From positions 186,001-250,000 of the forward strand of contig NZ_CP020738.1 of NCBI RefSeq assembly GCF_002097715.1: 64,000 nucleotides of DNA. The letters are read 5' to 3'. The translations under genes and the position numbers were made by a program. Positions 25,697 to 35,312 of this stretch are shown in pieces (the first letter of the stretch is position 1; each line of letters begins with the position of its first letter). Source of the DNA: Burkholderia ubonensis subsp. mesacidophila. Lineage in GTDB: Bacteria > Pseudomonadota > Gammaproteobacteria > Burkholderiales > Burkholderiaceae. The notes beneath the pieces were generated by a model. It made no database searches. It saw only the letters and a list, made by a program, of their open reading frames with translations, and had not been told where the DNA came from.

Positions 25697-26590
25697 ATGC
25701 TCGACTATGCATTGCTCGACGCGCTCGCGGCGGTGATCCGGCACGGCTCGTTCGAACGGGCGGCGAAGGAGCTGAACGTCACGCCGTCGGCGGTGTCGCA
25801 GCGCGTGAAACTGCTCGAGGAGCGCGTCGGCAGCGTGATCGTGAAGCGCGGGCAGCCGTGCGTCGCGACCACCTCCGGCGCGCTGCTGTGCCGCCATACC
25901 GAGCGCGTGCAGCTGCTCGAAGCGGAGTTGTCCGGGCGGATGCCCGCGTTGCCGGGCGCGCTCGCGGCCGACTGGCCGACGTTGCGGGTCGCGGTGAACG
26001 ACGACAGCGTCGCGACGTGGTTCATCGACGCGGTGGCGCCGTTCTGCGCGGAGCGCGAGACGCTGCTCGATCTCGTGATCGACGATCAGGACCATACGGC
26101 GTCGCGCATCCGCGACGGCAGCGTGCAGGGCGCGGTGACCGCGCAGGCCGAGCCGATCCAGGGCTGCCGCTCGACGCGGCTCGGGCGCATCCGCTATCAC
26201 GCCGTGTGTTCGCCCGAGTTTCATGCGCGCTATTTCAGCGACGGGATCAATCGCGATGCGCTGCGCCGCGCGCCGTGCGTGATGTTCAATCCCAAGGACG
26301 GCTTGCAGGCGCGCTTCATCCGGCGCGTGACGCGCGCGGATCTCGATCCGCCGCAGCACTGGATACCGCATGTCGCAGGCTATCTGCGCGCGTGCGAAAC
26401 GGGGCTGGGATGGGGGATGTGTCCGGACCGGATGATCGAGCGTCAGCTGGCGGCGGGGGAGCTGGTCGAGATGTCGGCGGGACGCACCGTCGACATCGAG
26501 CTGTACTGGCAGAGCTGGCGCCTGTCGATCGGCTGGCTCGACGATTTCAGCGCGGCGCTCAAGGCGCGGGCCGCGCTGTTTCTCGATTGA
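25697..26590 (+). CDS. argP: ArgP/LysG-type LysR regulator
   Basis: 297 aa. It starts MLDYALLDALAAVIRHGSFERAAKELNVTPSAVSQRVKLLEE, the characteristic ArgP/IciA helix-turn-helix. The effector domain follows to the end. ArgP senses lysine and arginine and activates the exporter gene. It lies divergently next to the LysE/ArgO gene, with the promoters in 25596-25696. Confidence 0.9.
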   Translation: MLDYALLDALAAVIRHGSFERAAKELNVTPSAVSQRVKLLEERVGSVIVKRGQPCVATTSGALLCRHTERVQLLEAELSGRMPALPGALAADWPTLRVAVNDDSVATWFIDAVAPFCAERETLLDLVIDDQDHTASRIRDGSVQGAVTAQAEPIQGCRSTRLGRIRYHAVCSPEFHARYFSDGINRDALRRAPCVMFNPKDGLQARFIRRVTRADLDPPQHWIPHVAGYLRACETGLGWGMCPDRMIERQLAAGELVEMSAGRTVDIELYWQSWRLSIGWLDDFSAALKARAALFLD

Positions 26591-26632
26591 CGCGCGAGCG
26601 GCCGCACGCGGTGCGCGCGGCCGGGTTCGGCG

Positions 26633-27379
26633 TCAGACGTGGCGCAGGCCGTCGAAGTCGACGATGTGCACGAGGCGGCCGTGCATTTCGATCAGGCCGC
26701 GCTTCTGGAATTTCGACAGCGTGCGGCTGACCGTTTCGAGCGTCATGCCGAGATAGCTGCCGATGTCCTCGCGGGTCATCCGCAGGTTGAATTCCGTCGG
26801 CGAATAGCCGCGCTTCAGGTAGCGCGACGACACGTCGAGCAGGAACGCGGCCACCCGCTCCTCGGCGTTCAGCGAACCGAGCAGCATCGTCTGCGACGTT
26901 TCGCGCACGATCTGCTCGCTCATCAGCTTGTGCATGCGCAGCTGCATCGAGCCGGCCTCGGAGCACAGCGACTTGAGCGCGCTGTACGGAATCACGCAGA
27001 CCGAGCTGTCTTCGAGCGCGACCGCGGTGCGCGGGTGCGTGTCGTCGCAGATGCCGTCGAGGCCGAGCGCTTCGCCCGCGAGGTGCAGGCCGGTGACTTG
27101 CTCGCGGCCGTCGTGACGCGTCGCGACGGTCTTCAGTGAACCCGAGCGCACCGCATACAGGTTGTCGAAGGCGTCGCCTTCGCGGAACAGCGCTTCGCCG
27201 CGCTTGACCGCGCGCGCGGCGCAGATGACCGTCTCGAGGCGGCTGAGCGCTTCGGGCGCCAGGCCCTGCGGCATGCACAGGTGCCGCATCGCGCACGACG
27301 AGCAGTGCGCAGCCTGGCGAGGCGCCCAGCTGGCGGCGTGAGTCGTGGTGGCGTGGCGTGGGGCGACGGGCGTCAACAT
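26633..27379 (-). CDS. Fnr-type oxygen-responsive regulator
   Basis: 248 aa. Cysteines 26, 29, 35 and 111 have the spacing of the four [4Fe-4S] ligands of FNR. A cyclic-nucleotide-type beta roll follows, then the HTH LRMTREDIGSYLGMTLETVSRTLSKFQ with the FNR-type E-SR recognition residues. ATG 27379 is chosen because GGAGAA stands 9 bases upstream; the frame is open further. It should activate genes from TTGAT-N4-ATCAA sites under low oxygen. The universal stress gene upstream is a plausible target. Confidence 0.92.
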   Translation of the reverse strand: MLTPVAPRHATTTHAASWAPRQAAHCSSCAMRHLCMPQGLAPEALSRLETVICAARAVKRGEALFREGDAFDNLYAVRSGSLKTVATRHDGREQVTGLHLAGEALGLDGICDDTHPRTAVALEDSSVCVIPYSALKSLCSEAGSMQLRMHKLMSEQIVRETSQTMLLGSLNAEERVAAFLLDVSSRYLKRGYSPTEFNLRMTREDIGSYLGMTLETVSRTLSKFQKRGLIEMHGRLVHIVDFDGLRHV

Positions 27380-27515
27380 GATCGGTTTCTCCGGCGTTGA
27401 ATCGACGGAATCATTGTCCCACCGCAAGTTGGGGCGGTCGGGTGACAAAACGTCGCGATTCGTTGTAGGCATGACCGGCGGCGCGACGGCGTCCGTGGCG
27501 CGCGCCGGACGGGGT

Positions 27516-27983
27516 TCAGTTCGGCTGTTCGCCGGCGTGCGCGGCGGCGGGAATCAGCAGCACGGGCAGCGTCGCGTGCCGCACGCATTGCTCGGCGATG
27601 CTGCCGAGCACGAGCCGGCGGAAGCCGCGGCGGCCATGCGTGCCGAGCACGAGCAGGTCGGCGCCGAACGCGGTCGCGCCTTCGAGGATCAGCGACGACA
27701 CGTCCGCGATCGACGTCGCTTCGCCGAACCGGGCTTCGCCCTTCACGTCGGCGGCCTGCATCCGCTGCGTGTATTCCTTCGCGAGTTCGTTGCCCTGCTC
27801 GACGAGCTGGTCGCGCAGCACGGAAGGATCGTAGCCGGGCACGTTGTAGTAGATCGCGGCGTTCTCGACGACGTAATACGGCTGCAGCTGCGCGCCGTGC
27901 GCTTGCGCGAGCGCAAGCGCGGCATCGAACGCGTGGCGGGAGGTATCGCTGCCGTCGACGGCAACCAGAATACGCTTGTACAT
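27516..27983 (-). CDS. Universal stress protein (UspA family)
   Basis: 155 aa, MYKRILVAVDGSDTSRHAFD at the N-terminus and the ATP-binding pattern GTHGRRGFRRLVLGS near the C-terminus, so the nucleotide-binding type. The start at 27983 has GGAGAAGCC immediately before ATG. These proteins support survival under stress and low oxygen. A Fnr/Anr-like half-palindrome lies about 250 bp upstream. Confidence 0.93.
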   Translation of the reverse strand: MYKRILVAVDGSDTSRHAFDAALALAQAHGAQLQPYYVVENAAIYYNVPGYDPSVLRDQLVEQGNELAKEYTQRMQAADVKGEARFGEATSIADVSSLILEGATAFGADLLVLGTHGRRGFRRLVLGSIAEQCVRHATLPVLLIPAAAHAGEQPN

Positions 27984-28567
27984 GGCTTCTCCGAGATGCG
28001 GGTTGAAAAGGAACCGGCCGGAGGCCGGTTGCACGGCGCGCTGCTGCGACGCAGATTAAACGAATGGCGGCGACCTTGCAGTGCCGTCAGGTCGTGCAGC
28101 ACGCCGCCGGCAACGCCGCGCTCGATTGCTTCGCAGGACGATACGCACGTCGGTGTTGGGTGCCTGCGCAACGATCGTCGGATCGGCGATGCGCGGGCTT
28201 CGCCATTGAAGCGCAAACGACGTCACGCGACCTGACGTCGATCAAACGATGTGCACGTTGGGTACGCTCGGCGACATGCCGGATGCGGCATGGACATGGT
28301 AGGAAAGCGGCGGCTCGGGCGCCGGTGATGGCGGAGCGCGTGAAGGCGCGACAGGACGTCGCAGCTTCCGGCGTCCGGGCGTCGCGATGGGGATGGACCG
28401 ACCGTCCGGTGCGGCCGCTCGAGCAGCTGGAATGCCTGCTGCCGCGGACGCTGTCGCAAGCGTGTGCAGGTCGCCGCGCGCCAAGATGGTGCGTGTCGTT
28501 TCACGGCGAGCCGACGTCGCGACGCGCGCGGCAACCGCCGCGCAAACGCTTGCTTCAAACGCCGCGG
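27984..28567. promoter_or_regulatory. Gene-free region with a Fnr/Anr-like box
   Basis: About 580 bp without a convincing gene. At 28232-28245 the sequence CTGACGTCGATCAA reads, on the minus strand, TTGAT-CGAC-GTCAG. One half matches the Fnr/Anr consensus exactly and the other has two mismatches. It could serve the universal stress gene. No other feature seen. Confidence 0.35.
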
Positions 28568-28978
28568 CTAGCGCGGCGCCGCCTTCAGCTCGATCACCCG
28601 TTCCGGCCGGCGCGCGTGGCCCGGCCAGTGCTCGCGCCCCCGCATCCGGCGCACCGGGTTCACGACCTCTGCGTCGATCGGCTGCGGCGCATCGAAGCCC
28701 TTTTCGATCATCACGTAGCCCGCGCGCAGCGCAAGCGCCGGATGATTGCCGCCCGGCCGGCTGTCGTAGCCCGCGAGGCCGTCGCCGGATTCGGGCATCG
28801 CGTTGTCGAGCGACGCATTGCTCGTCGTGACCTGGTCGGGCGACATCGGCTCGCCCCGCGCGAGGCGTGCCGCTTCGCGATTCTTGCCGTCCGTGTCGAC
28901 GGTGCTGTCGTGCGCATCGTCGTTGTACAACTCGATGCTGCGCGGATGCGTGGAACGCATTTGTGCAGACGATTGCAT
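28568..28978 (-). CDS. Conserved Burkholderia-type hypothetical protein (DUF3005-like)
   Basis: 136 aa, starting MQSSAQMRSTHPRS. It contains NASLDNAMPESGDGLAGYDSRPGG followed by HPALALRAGYVMIEKGFD. I recall this pattern from a Burkholderia-restricted family (DUF3005), but the assignment is from memory. No signal peptide or membrane segment. Good ribosome binding site GGAGATCCGCG before ATG 28978; the open frame upstream is disregarded for that reason. Confidence 0.7.
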   Translation of the reverse strand: MQSSAQMRSTHPRSIELYNDDAHDSTVDTDGKNREAARLARGEPMSPDQVTTSNASLDNAMPESGDGLAGYDSRPGGNHPALALRAGYVMIEKGFDAPQPIDAEVVNPVRRMRGREHWPGHARRPERVIELKAAPR

Positions 28979-29258
28979 CGCGGATCTCCTGGCGGCGATT
29001 CTCTCCGGATCGTAGCAAGTCCCGTTCCGGACGCGACGGGAAAAGGCGCGCGCGCGGTCGCCGCGGCCGTGCTGCGCGCGCTGATTTGTCATGATTTATT
29101 TCAGCTAGAAGATGCGTTTTCTACAGAGTATGATTCTTTTCCGACGAAGCGGCGACAGGGGATGCAGCATGGCCGCTTCCGCCCCGACCAGGGCGCCGCA
29201 ACGCCCTGACGGACGGGCAGTGAACAAAAGAAAGCAAGGGACTTGAGGTGGCGGACTC

Positions 29259-29492
29259 ATGCAAGCGACTACTGCCTTCACGCATCGCGGTTACCTGTTG
29301 AACTGCGCGCCGGCGCGCGCCGGCGACGGTTCGTTCAAGCCCTATGTCGTGATCTCGCGATCGAGCGACGGGGAGCTCGTCGCCAATCGTTTCTTTCCGT
29401 CGGAACTCCAGTTCAACGACGCGGACGCCGCGATCGCGCACGCGCGCGACTGGGCGGTGCGCTGGATCGACGCGAGCAGCGTCACGATCTGA
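29259..29492 (+). CDS. Short conserved hypothetical protein, alpha/beta type
   Basis: 77 aa. Beta-strand-rich first half (FKPYVVISRSSDGELVANRFF), then a helix DADAAIAHARDWAVRWIDA. It resembles the 79-aa protein at 55575-55814, which has the same strand pattern and the ending A-x3-A-x-(N/D)WA-x2-W(L/I)DA. Function unknown. Upstream CTTGAGG acts as a modest ribosome binding site. Confidence 0.7.
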   Translation: MQATTAFTHRGYLLNCAPARAGDGSFKPYVVISRSSDGELVANRFFPSELQFNDADAAIAHARDWAVRWIDASSVTI

Positions 29493-29586
29493 CGCCGGCC
29501 CCCGGCTGAAAAACGCGGTAATCTTGGCAGACCCGTCACTTTTATTTGCGGCCGCGCGCGCAGCGCCGGCTGCCCGCTTTTTGCAT

Positions 29587-30507
29587 ATGTCGAAATCGCC
29601 TGTCCGTCAGTGGGGCCTCGAAGAGATCGTCGCCGGTTTGCGCGAGTCGCGCGAGGAACTGCATCGTACGCGCCATCCGCGCGGCATTCGTGAACTCCCG
29701 TCCCGCGACGCGATCTGCAAGATCGTGACCGGCCTGCGCGCGTCGATGTTCCCGACGCATTACGGCGCGCCGGACCTGACCGACGAGACCGTCGACTATT
29801 ACGTCGGCCATACGCTGGAGAGCACGTTGCGCGTGCTGTCCGAGCAGATCCGCCGCGCGCTGCCGTTCCTGCCCGAGCAGGCGGATACGCCGGCCGCGGA
29901 ACTCGACGAACGCGCGTTCGATATCGCGCGCAAGTTCGGGAAGCAACTGCCGGCGATCCGCGCGCTGCTCGTCAGCGACATCCAGGCTGCGTATGCGGGC
30001 GATCCGGCCGCGCAGCACATCACGGAAATCCTGCTGTGCTACCCCGGCGTGCTGGCGATGATGCATCACCGGCTCGCGCATGCGCTGCATCGTCTCGGCG
30101 TGCCGCTGCTCGCACGTTTCATCAATGAAATCGCGCATTCGGCCACCGGCATCGACATCCACCCCGGCGCGCAGATCGGGCCGAGCTTCTTCATCGACCA
30201 CGGCACCGGCGTCGTGATCGGCGAAACGGCGATCATCGGCGAGCGCGTGCGCGTGTACCAGGCCGTCACGCTCGGCGCGAAGAGCTTCCCGGCCGACGGC
30301 GACGGCGCGCTCGTCAAGGGCAATGCGCGCCACCCGATCGTCGAGGACGACGTGGTGATCTACGCGGGCGCGACGATTCTCGGCCGCGTGACGATCGGCC
30401 GCGGCTCGGTGATCGGCGGCAACGTGTGGCTCACGCACAGCGTGCCGCCGGGCACGAGCGTCGCGCAGAGCAAGGCGCGCGAGGGCGACCGCGCGGAGAA
30501 GCCGTAA
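29587..30507 (+). CDS. Serine O-acetyltransferase (EpsC/CysE type)
   Basis: 306 aa. Acetylates serine with acetyl-CoA, the first step of cysteine synthesis. An N-terminal helical domain (to about 185) is followed by the left-handed beta helix of hexapeptide repeats: GIDIHPGAQIG, FFIDHGTGVVIGETAIIG, VIYAGATILGRVTIG. Catalytic Asp-His appear in IDHGTG. Long N-terminal part matches the EpsC-type group. ATG 29587 is chosen; an in-frame TTG at 29524 is possible. Confidence 0.92.
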   Translation: MSKSPVRQWGLEEIVAGLRESREELHRTRHPRGIRELPSRDAICKIVTGLRASMFPTHYGAPDLTDETVDYYVGHTLESTLRVLSEQIRRALPFLPEQADTPAAELDERAFDIARKFGKQLPAIRALLVSDIQAAYAGDPAAQHITEILLCYPGVLAMMHHRLAHALHRLGVPLLARFINEIAHSATGIDIHPGAQIGPSFFIDHGTGVVIGETAIIGERVRVYQAVTLGAKSFPADGDGALVKGNARHPIVEDDVVIYAGATILGRVTIGRGSVIGGNVWLTHSVPPGTSVAQSKAREGDRAEKP

Positions 30508-30570
30508 CGGCGGCGCCGGCCCGCGCGTGACGGTCGCATTGACGTGGCTACGGCGCGCCACGCGTGCGCG

Positions 30571-31374
30571 TCAGCGCTTGCCCGCCGGCGAACGGTGCTT
30601 GTACAGCACGTCCTGATCGACGCGGATCAGGTTCTGTCCCGCATCGACGACGAAATCCACGCCGTTGTACGCCGCGCCGGTCAGCAGCAGGATCGCGCGC
30701 GCGACGTCGTTCGGCCCCGCGATGCGCGCGAGCGGCGTCGACGCGCGGCTCGCGTGTTCGAAGTCCGCCTGGGTCTGGTCGTCGCTCGGCAGCATCAGGC
30801 CCGGAAACACCGCGTTCACGCGCAGCACCGGCGATGCCGACAGCGCGAGCATCTGCGTCAGGTTGCCGAGCGCCGCCTTCGCGACCGTGTAGCTGAAGTG
30901 GTCGCGATGGAAGTTCTCCTTGATCTTCTGGTCGACCACGTTTACGACGACGCCCTGCGCGCCCGCCGCGCGCGCGCGCTCGTAGAACGCGCGCGTGAGC
31001 AGGATCGGCGCGCGGCAATTGACGGCCCACGCCTGGTCGAGCGCGGCGAGGTCGAAGCTCGGGAAGTGGTCCTGCCAGAACACCGACGCGTTGTTGACCA
31101 GCACGTCGAGGCGGCCGAAGCGCGCATAGACGGCGTCGATCAGCGCGGCCACCTGCGCGGCGTCCGACAGGTCCGCCTGCAGCGCCACCGAGTCCGGGCC
31201 GCGTTCGGCAATCGCGTCGGCCGCCGCGTGCGCGGCGTCGGCCGAGCGGTCGAAGTGGATCGCGGTGCGATAGCCCTGCGCGGCGAAATACTCGGCGAAT
31301 GCGCGCCCTGCCCGGCGCGCTGCGCCGGTCACGAGCACCACGGGCGCATCCGCCGTCTGCTTCGTAGGCTCCAT
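30571..31374 (-). CDS. SDR family, pteridine-reductase-like
   Basis: 267 aa short-chain dehydrogenase. It has the nucleotide motif VTGAARRAGRAFA (TGxxxRxG form typical of pteridine reductases/FolM), NNAS, and the catalytic Tyr-Lys in YTVAKAA. ATG directly follows the TAA of folE with no gap, so both are made from one transcript. Role in reducing dihydropteridines (folate or tetrahydromonapterin) is inferred from the TGxxxRxG motif and folE context. Confidence 0.87.
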   Translation of the reverse strand: MEPTKQTADAPVVLVTGAARRAGRAFAEYFAAQGYRTAIHFDRSADAAHAAADAIAERGPDSVALQADLSDAAQVAALIDAVYARFGRLDVLVNNASVFWQDHFPSFDLAALDQAWAVNCRAPILLTRAFYERARAAGAQGVVVNVVDQKIKENFHRDHFSYTVAKAALGNLTQMLALSASPVLRVNAVFPGLMLPSDDQTQADFEHASRASTPLARIAGPNDVARAILLLTGAAYNGVDFVVDAGQNLIRVDQDVLYKHRSPAGKR

Positions 31375-32004
31375 TTACGTATTCGTCAGGTTCACTGAAG
31401 AAGGATTCGCGACGATCGACAGGAATTCGCGCCGCGTCGACGGATCGGTGCGGAACGTGCCGAGCATGCGCGACGTGACCATCTCGACGCCCGGCTTGTG
31501 GATGCCGCGCGTCGAGATGCACTGGTGCGCGGCTTCGAGAATCACGCCGACGCCCTTCGGCTGCAGCACGTCGAACAGCGTGTCGGCGATCTGCACGGTC
31601 ATCTTTTCCTGGATCTGCAGACGCTTCGCGAACGCATCGACGAGCCGCGCGAGCTTCGAGATGCCGACGACGCGGTGGTTCGGCAGGTACGCGACGTGCG
31701 CGCGGCCGATGATCGGCACCATGTGGTGCTCGCAGTAGCTTTCGAAGCGGATGTCCTTCAGCACGATCATCTCGTCGTAGCCGTCGACCTCGCTGAACGT
31801 GCGCGCGAGGATGTCGCGCGGTTCGTGCCCATAGCCGGAGAAGAACTCCTCGTACGCGCGCACGACGCGCGCCGGCGTGTCGACGAGGCCTTCGCGCGCC
31901 GGATCGTCGCCGGCCCAGCGCAGCAGCACGCGGACGGCTTCCTCGGCCTCCGAACGGCTCGGCCGGGACGCGGCCGGTTCGGGCCGCGAGGATTTTTTAC
32001 CCAT
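31375..32004 (-). CDS. folE: GTP cyclohydrolase I
   Basis: 209 aa. Converts GTP to dihydroneopterin triphosphate. Zinc ligands are visible in [13 protein letters not shown] and AAHQCIS. Family strings [36 protein letters not shown] and GVGVILEA are intact. An N-terminal basic tail ([11 protein letters not shown]) precedes the fold. First gene of a two-gene pterin operon. Confidence 0.95.
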   Translation of the reverse strand: MGKKSSRPEPAASRPSRSEAEEAVRVLLRWAGDDPAREGLVDTPARVVRAYEEFFSGYGHEPRDILARTFSEVDGYDEMIVLKDIRFESYCEHHMVPIIGRAHVAYLPNHRVVGISKLARLVDAFAKRLQIQEKMTVQIADTLFDVLQPKGVGVILEAAHQCISTRGIHKPGVEMVTSRMLGTFRTDPSTRREFLSIVANPSSVNLTNT

Positions 32005-32116
32005 GTATTCGCTCCATCGAGTACGGCCGCCTGCGGCGGCGCGATGGGGAGCATTGTTTCATGCTTTCGGCGGTCGTGCGTCGCGCGGCCGCCATGTGTC
32101 GCCATGCGTTGCCGGT

Positions 32117-33043
32117 TCACTTCGGCCACTCGTCCTGCTCGTCGTTGAACAGCGACGCGACGACGCCGCGCAGCCACGCCGTGCGCGGATCGTTGTGAAA
32201 CTTGCGATGCCAGTGCTGCTTCAGGTCGAAGCGCGGCAACGCGAGCGGCGGCTCGACGGGCGTGATGAACGCGTGCTCGGCCGCATACGCGTAGCCGATC
32301 GCGTGCGGCACCGTCGCGATCAGGTCGGTGCGGCTCAGGATGAACGGCAGGCTCATGAAGTGCGGCGTCTCGAGCACCGCGCGCCGATGCATCCGCTGTT
32401 TCGCGAGATATTTCTCGAGCACTTCCTGGCTGCGTCCTTCCGCGCGCACCACCGCATGCCCGCACGCGAGGTACTGCTCGACCGTGAACGGCCGCGCCTG
32501 TTCGAGCGGATGGCCGCGTCGCATCAGGCACACGAAGCGGTGCGTGAAGAGCCGCTGCTGGAAGAAGTTGTTGCCGTCGAGATCGGGGAAGTAGCCGACC
32601 GCGAGATCGAGCGAGCCGGCTTCGAGACCGCGCCCGACTTCGTCGTGCGCGAGCGACACCGAGCGCAGGTTCGCATGCGGCGCGCGCGTCGCGAGCGCCT
32701 GCAGCAGCTTCGGCAGGAACACGATCTCGCCGACGTCCGACAGCGCGATCGAGAACGTATGCGTGCTGACCGCCGGATCGAAGTCGTGCGGCGCGACGAG
32801 GCCGCGCTCGATCTGCGCGAGCGCGTCGCGCGCGGCGGGCAGGAGCGCCAGCGCGCGCGGCGTCGGCTCCATCCCGCGCGACGTGCGCACGAACAGCGGA
32901 TCGCCGAAGTATTCGCGCAGGCGGCCGAGCGCCGCGCTCACACGCGGCTGGCTGACGCCGAGCCGGTCGCCGGCGCGGCTCACGTTGCGCGTGTCGTCGA
33001 GCGCGACGAGGTAGGGAATCAGGTTCAGATCGAGCGCATCCAT
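32117..33043 (-). CDS. LysR-family regulator divergent from pobA
   Basis: 308 aa. HTH DLNLIPYLVALDDTRNVSRAGDRLGVSQPRVSAALGRLREYFGDPLFVR, then an effector domain. ATG 33043 is taken; GTG 33046 would add one residue. It lies divergently 165 bp from pobA. In proteobacteria pobA is controlled by a neighbouring PobR/PobC of the AraC, IclR or LysR class, so this is the probable pobA regulator. The class differs from the AraC-type PobR, so no symbol is given. Confidence 0.88.
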   Translation of the reverse strand: MDALDLNLIPYLVALDDTRNVSRAGDRLGVSQPRVSAALGRLREYFGDPLFVRTSRGMEPTPRALALLPAARDALAQIERGLVAPHDFDPAVSTHTFSIALSDVGEIVFLPKLLQALATRAPHANLRSVSLAHDEVGRGLEAGSLDLAVGYFPDLDGNNFFQQRLFTHRFVCLMRRGHPLEQARPFTVEQYLACGHAVVRAEGRSQEVLEKYLAKQRMHRRAVLETPHFMSLPFILSRTDLIATVPHAIGYAYAAEHAFITPVEPPLALPRFDLKQHWHRKFHNDPRTAWLRGVVASLFNDEQDEWPK

Positions 33044-33208
33044 CACGGCACCAATATTCGCGAAACGTATACAACTTATCTCCTGAATCGCGTTGCCGCA
33101 TAGTCGGGAAAGCGCTCAAATTCGTTTCACTATTCGAATCAATGTTCAGCTTTGCATGGGACCGGAGTAAGCGCTGAAGCGCTAACTCCGGTCGACAAGG
33201 AGACAAAC

Positions 33209-34438
33209 ATGCGCACCCAAGTCGCGATCATCGGCGCCGGTCCGTCCGGCCTTCTGCTTTCCCATCTGCTGCGCCTGCAAGGCGTCGATTCCATCCTCGT
33301 CGAGGCGCGTTCGCGCGAATACTGCGAGAACCGGATTCGCGCCGGCGTGCTAGAGCAGGGCACGGTCGACACGCTGAACGCGGCCGGCCTCGGCGACCGG
33401 ATGCGTCGCGAAGGGCTCGAGCATCACGGCATCGAGCTGCTGTTCGGCGGCCAGCGGCACCGCATCGACCTGACCGGGCTCACCGGCGGGCGCGCGATCA
33501 CCGTCTACAGCCAGCACGAAGTGGTGCGCGACCTGATCGCGGCCGGCGATGCGCATGGGCACGCGATGCATTTCGAGGTCGTCGACGTCGCGCTGCACGA
33601 CGTCGACGGCGACAAGCCGTTCGTCACCTTCAAGCACGCGGACGGCCGCGCGGACCGCATCGACTGCGACTACGTCGCCGGCTGCGACGGCTTTCACGGC
33701 ATCGCGCGGCAGACCATTCCCGCCGAGCGGCAGCGCACGTTCGAGCGCGTCTACCCGTACGCGTGGCTCGGCATCCTCGCCGACGCGGCGCCATCGCTCG
33801 ACGAACTCGTCTATGCGCACCACGAGCGCGGCTTCGCGCTGTTCTCGATGCGCTCGCCCGCCGTCACGCGCCTCTACCTGCAATGCAAGCCGGACGAGAA
33901 CCTCGACGAATGGTCCGACGCGCGAATCTGGGACGAGCTGCACACGCGCTTCTCGAACGACACGGGCTGGACGCCGGCCGAGGGCCGGATCACGCAGAGG
34001 AGCGTGACGCCGATGCGCAGCTTCGTGTCGGAGACGATGCAGTACGGGCGCCTCTTCCTTGCCGGCGATGCCGCGCACATCGTGCCGCCGACCGGCGCGA
34101 AGGGGATGAACCTCGCGGTGGCCGACGTCCGCGCGCTGGCCCGTGCGCTCGGCGCGCACTACCGGCACGGCGACGCCGCGCTGCTCGACGCGTATTCGGC
34201 GACCTGCCTCGATCGCATCTGGCGCGCCGAGCATTTCTCATACTTCATGACGAACATGCTGCATCCGTCCACGGACGACACGCCGTTCGTCAACCGCCTG
34301 AAGCTCGCCGAACTCAAGTATGTGACGCGTTCCCGGGCCGCCGCGCAGGCGCTCGCGGAGAACTACGTCGGGCTGCCGTTCGACGACGAGACCCCTGGGG
34401 CATCCCGCCTTGACAACGCGCTGTGCGCGACTCTATGA
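33209..34438 (+). CDS. pobA: 4-hydroxybenzoate 3-monooxygenase
   Basis: 409 aa flavoprotein that makes protocatechuate from 4-hydroxybenzoate using NADPH and oxygen. FAD motifs: IIGAGPSGLLLSHLL (residues 7-21), CDYVAGCDGFHG, and LFLAGDAAHIVPPTGAKGMNLA. Start ATG 33209 with AAGGAGACAA just upstream. It feeds the pca genes that follow on the same strand. Confidence 0.96.
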   Translation: MRTQVAIIGAGPSGLLLSHLLRLQGVDSILVEARSREYCENRIRAGVLEQGTVDTLNAAGLGDRMRREGLEHHGIELLFGGQRHRIDLTGLTGGRAITVYSQHEVVRDLIAAGDAHGHAMHFEVVDVALHDVDGDKPFVTFKHADGRADRIDCDYVAGCDGFHGIARQTIPAERQRTFERVYPYAWLGILADAAPSLDELVYAHHERGFALFSMRSPAVTRLYLQCKPDENLDEWSDARIWDELHTRFSNDTGWTPAEGRITQRSVTPMRSFVSETMQYGRLFLAGDAAHIVPPTGAKGMNLAVADVRALARALGAHYRHGDAALLDAYSATCLDRIWRAEHFSYFMTNMLHPSTDDTPFVNRLKLAELKYVTRSRAAAQALAENYVGLPFDDETPGASRLDNALCATL

Positions 34439-34447
34439 TCGGCCATC

Positions 34448-34481
34448 GTTCGCTAATCGAATCTAGGTTCGATTAGCGAAC
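34448..34481. promoter_or_regulatory. PcaR-like operator, perfect 14-bp inverted repeat
   Basis: GTTCGCTAATCGAA at 34448-34461 and its exact reverse complement at 34468-34481, six bases apart. Each arm resembles the PcaR site known from Pseudomonas putida pcaIJ (GTTCGATAATCGCAC). It lies about 100 bp before pcaI, right after pobA. PcaR is an IclR-type activator responding to 3-oxoadipate; its gene is not in the window. It could also double as the pobA terminator stem. Confidence 0.65.
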
Positions 34482-34579
34482 AAAGCCGGGTTCGGACACG
34501 GGCCCGGCGCGGCACGCGAGACGCGCGTGTTCCCTCGACAGGCCGCGCCTCGTGCCGCGGGTACGTATCAGGAAGAGAC

Positions 34580-35296
34580 ATGGTCAACAAGATTTTCGAA
34601 TCGCTTCAGTCGGCGGTCGCCGACGTTCACGACGGCGCGACGATCATGATCGGCGGCTTCGGCACGGCCGGCATGCCGTCCGAGCTGATCGACGCGCTGA
34701 TCGAGCAGGGCGCGCGCGACCTGACGATCGTCAACAACAACGCGGGCAACGGCGAGACCGGTCTCGCCGCGCTGCTGAACGCGAAGCGGGTGCGCAAGAT
34801 CATCTGCTCGTTCCCGCGCCAGAGCGACTCGCAGGTGTTCGACGCGCTGTACCGCGCGGGCGAGATCGAGCTCGAGCTGGTGCCGCAAGGCAACCTCGCC
34901 GAGCGCATCCGCGCGGCGGGCGCCGGCATCGGCGGGTTCTTCACGCCGACCGGCTACGGCACGACGCTCGCCGAAGGCAAGGAAACGCGCGAGATCGACG
35001 GCAAGCTCTATGTGTTCGAGAAGCCGATCCACGCCGATTTCGCGCTCGTGAAGGCGTACAAGGGCGACCGCTGGGGCAACCTCGTGTACCGCAAGACCGC
35101 GCGCAACTTCGGGCCGATCATGGCGAGCGCCGCGAAGGTGTCGATCGTGCAGGTGTCGGAAGTCGTGCCGCTCGGCGGGCTGAACCCGGAGCACATCGTG
35201 ACGCCGGGCATTTTCGTGCAGCGCATCGTCGAAGTGCCCCAGGCCGCGCATGCGGCCGAGTTGGCCACCGAACGCGCCGCGTCCCAAGCCGCCTGA
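34580..35296 (+). CDS. pcaI: 3-oxoadipate CoA-transferase subunit A
   Basis: 238 aa. Transfers CoA from succinyl-CoA to 3-oxoadipate, together with PcaJ. Family motif IMIGGFGTAGMPSELIDAL and GFFTPTGYGT are present. First gene after the PcaR-like repeat. pcaJ follows after 16 bp. Confidence 0.95.
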   Translation: MVNKIFESLQSAVADVHDGATIMIGGFGTAGMPSELIDALIEQGARDLTIVNNNAGNGETGLAALLNAKRVRKIICSFPRQSDSQVFDALYRAGEIELELVPQGNLAERIRAAGAGIGGFFTPTGYGTTLAEGKETREIDGKLYVFEKPIHADFALVKAYKGDRWGNLVYRKTARNFGPIMASAAKVSIVQVSEVVPLGGLNPEHIVTPGIFVQRIVEVPQAAHAAELATERAASQAA

Positions 35297-35312
35297 CTCG
35301 AGGAAAACCGAC

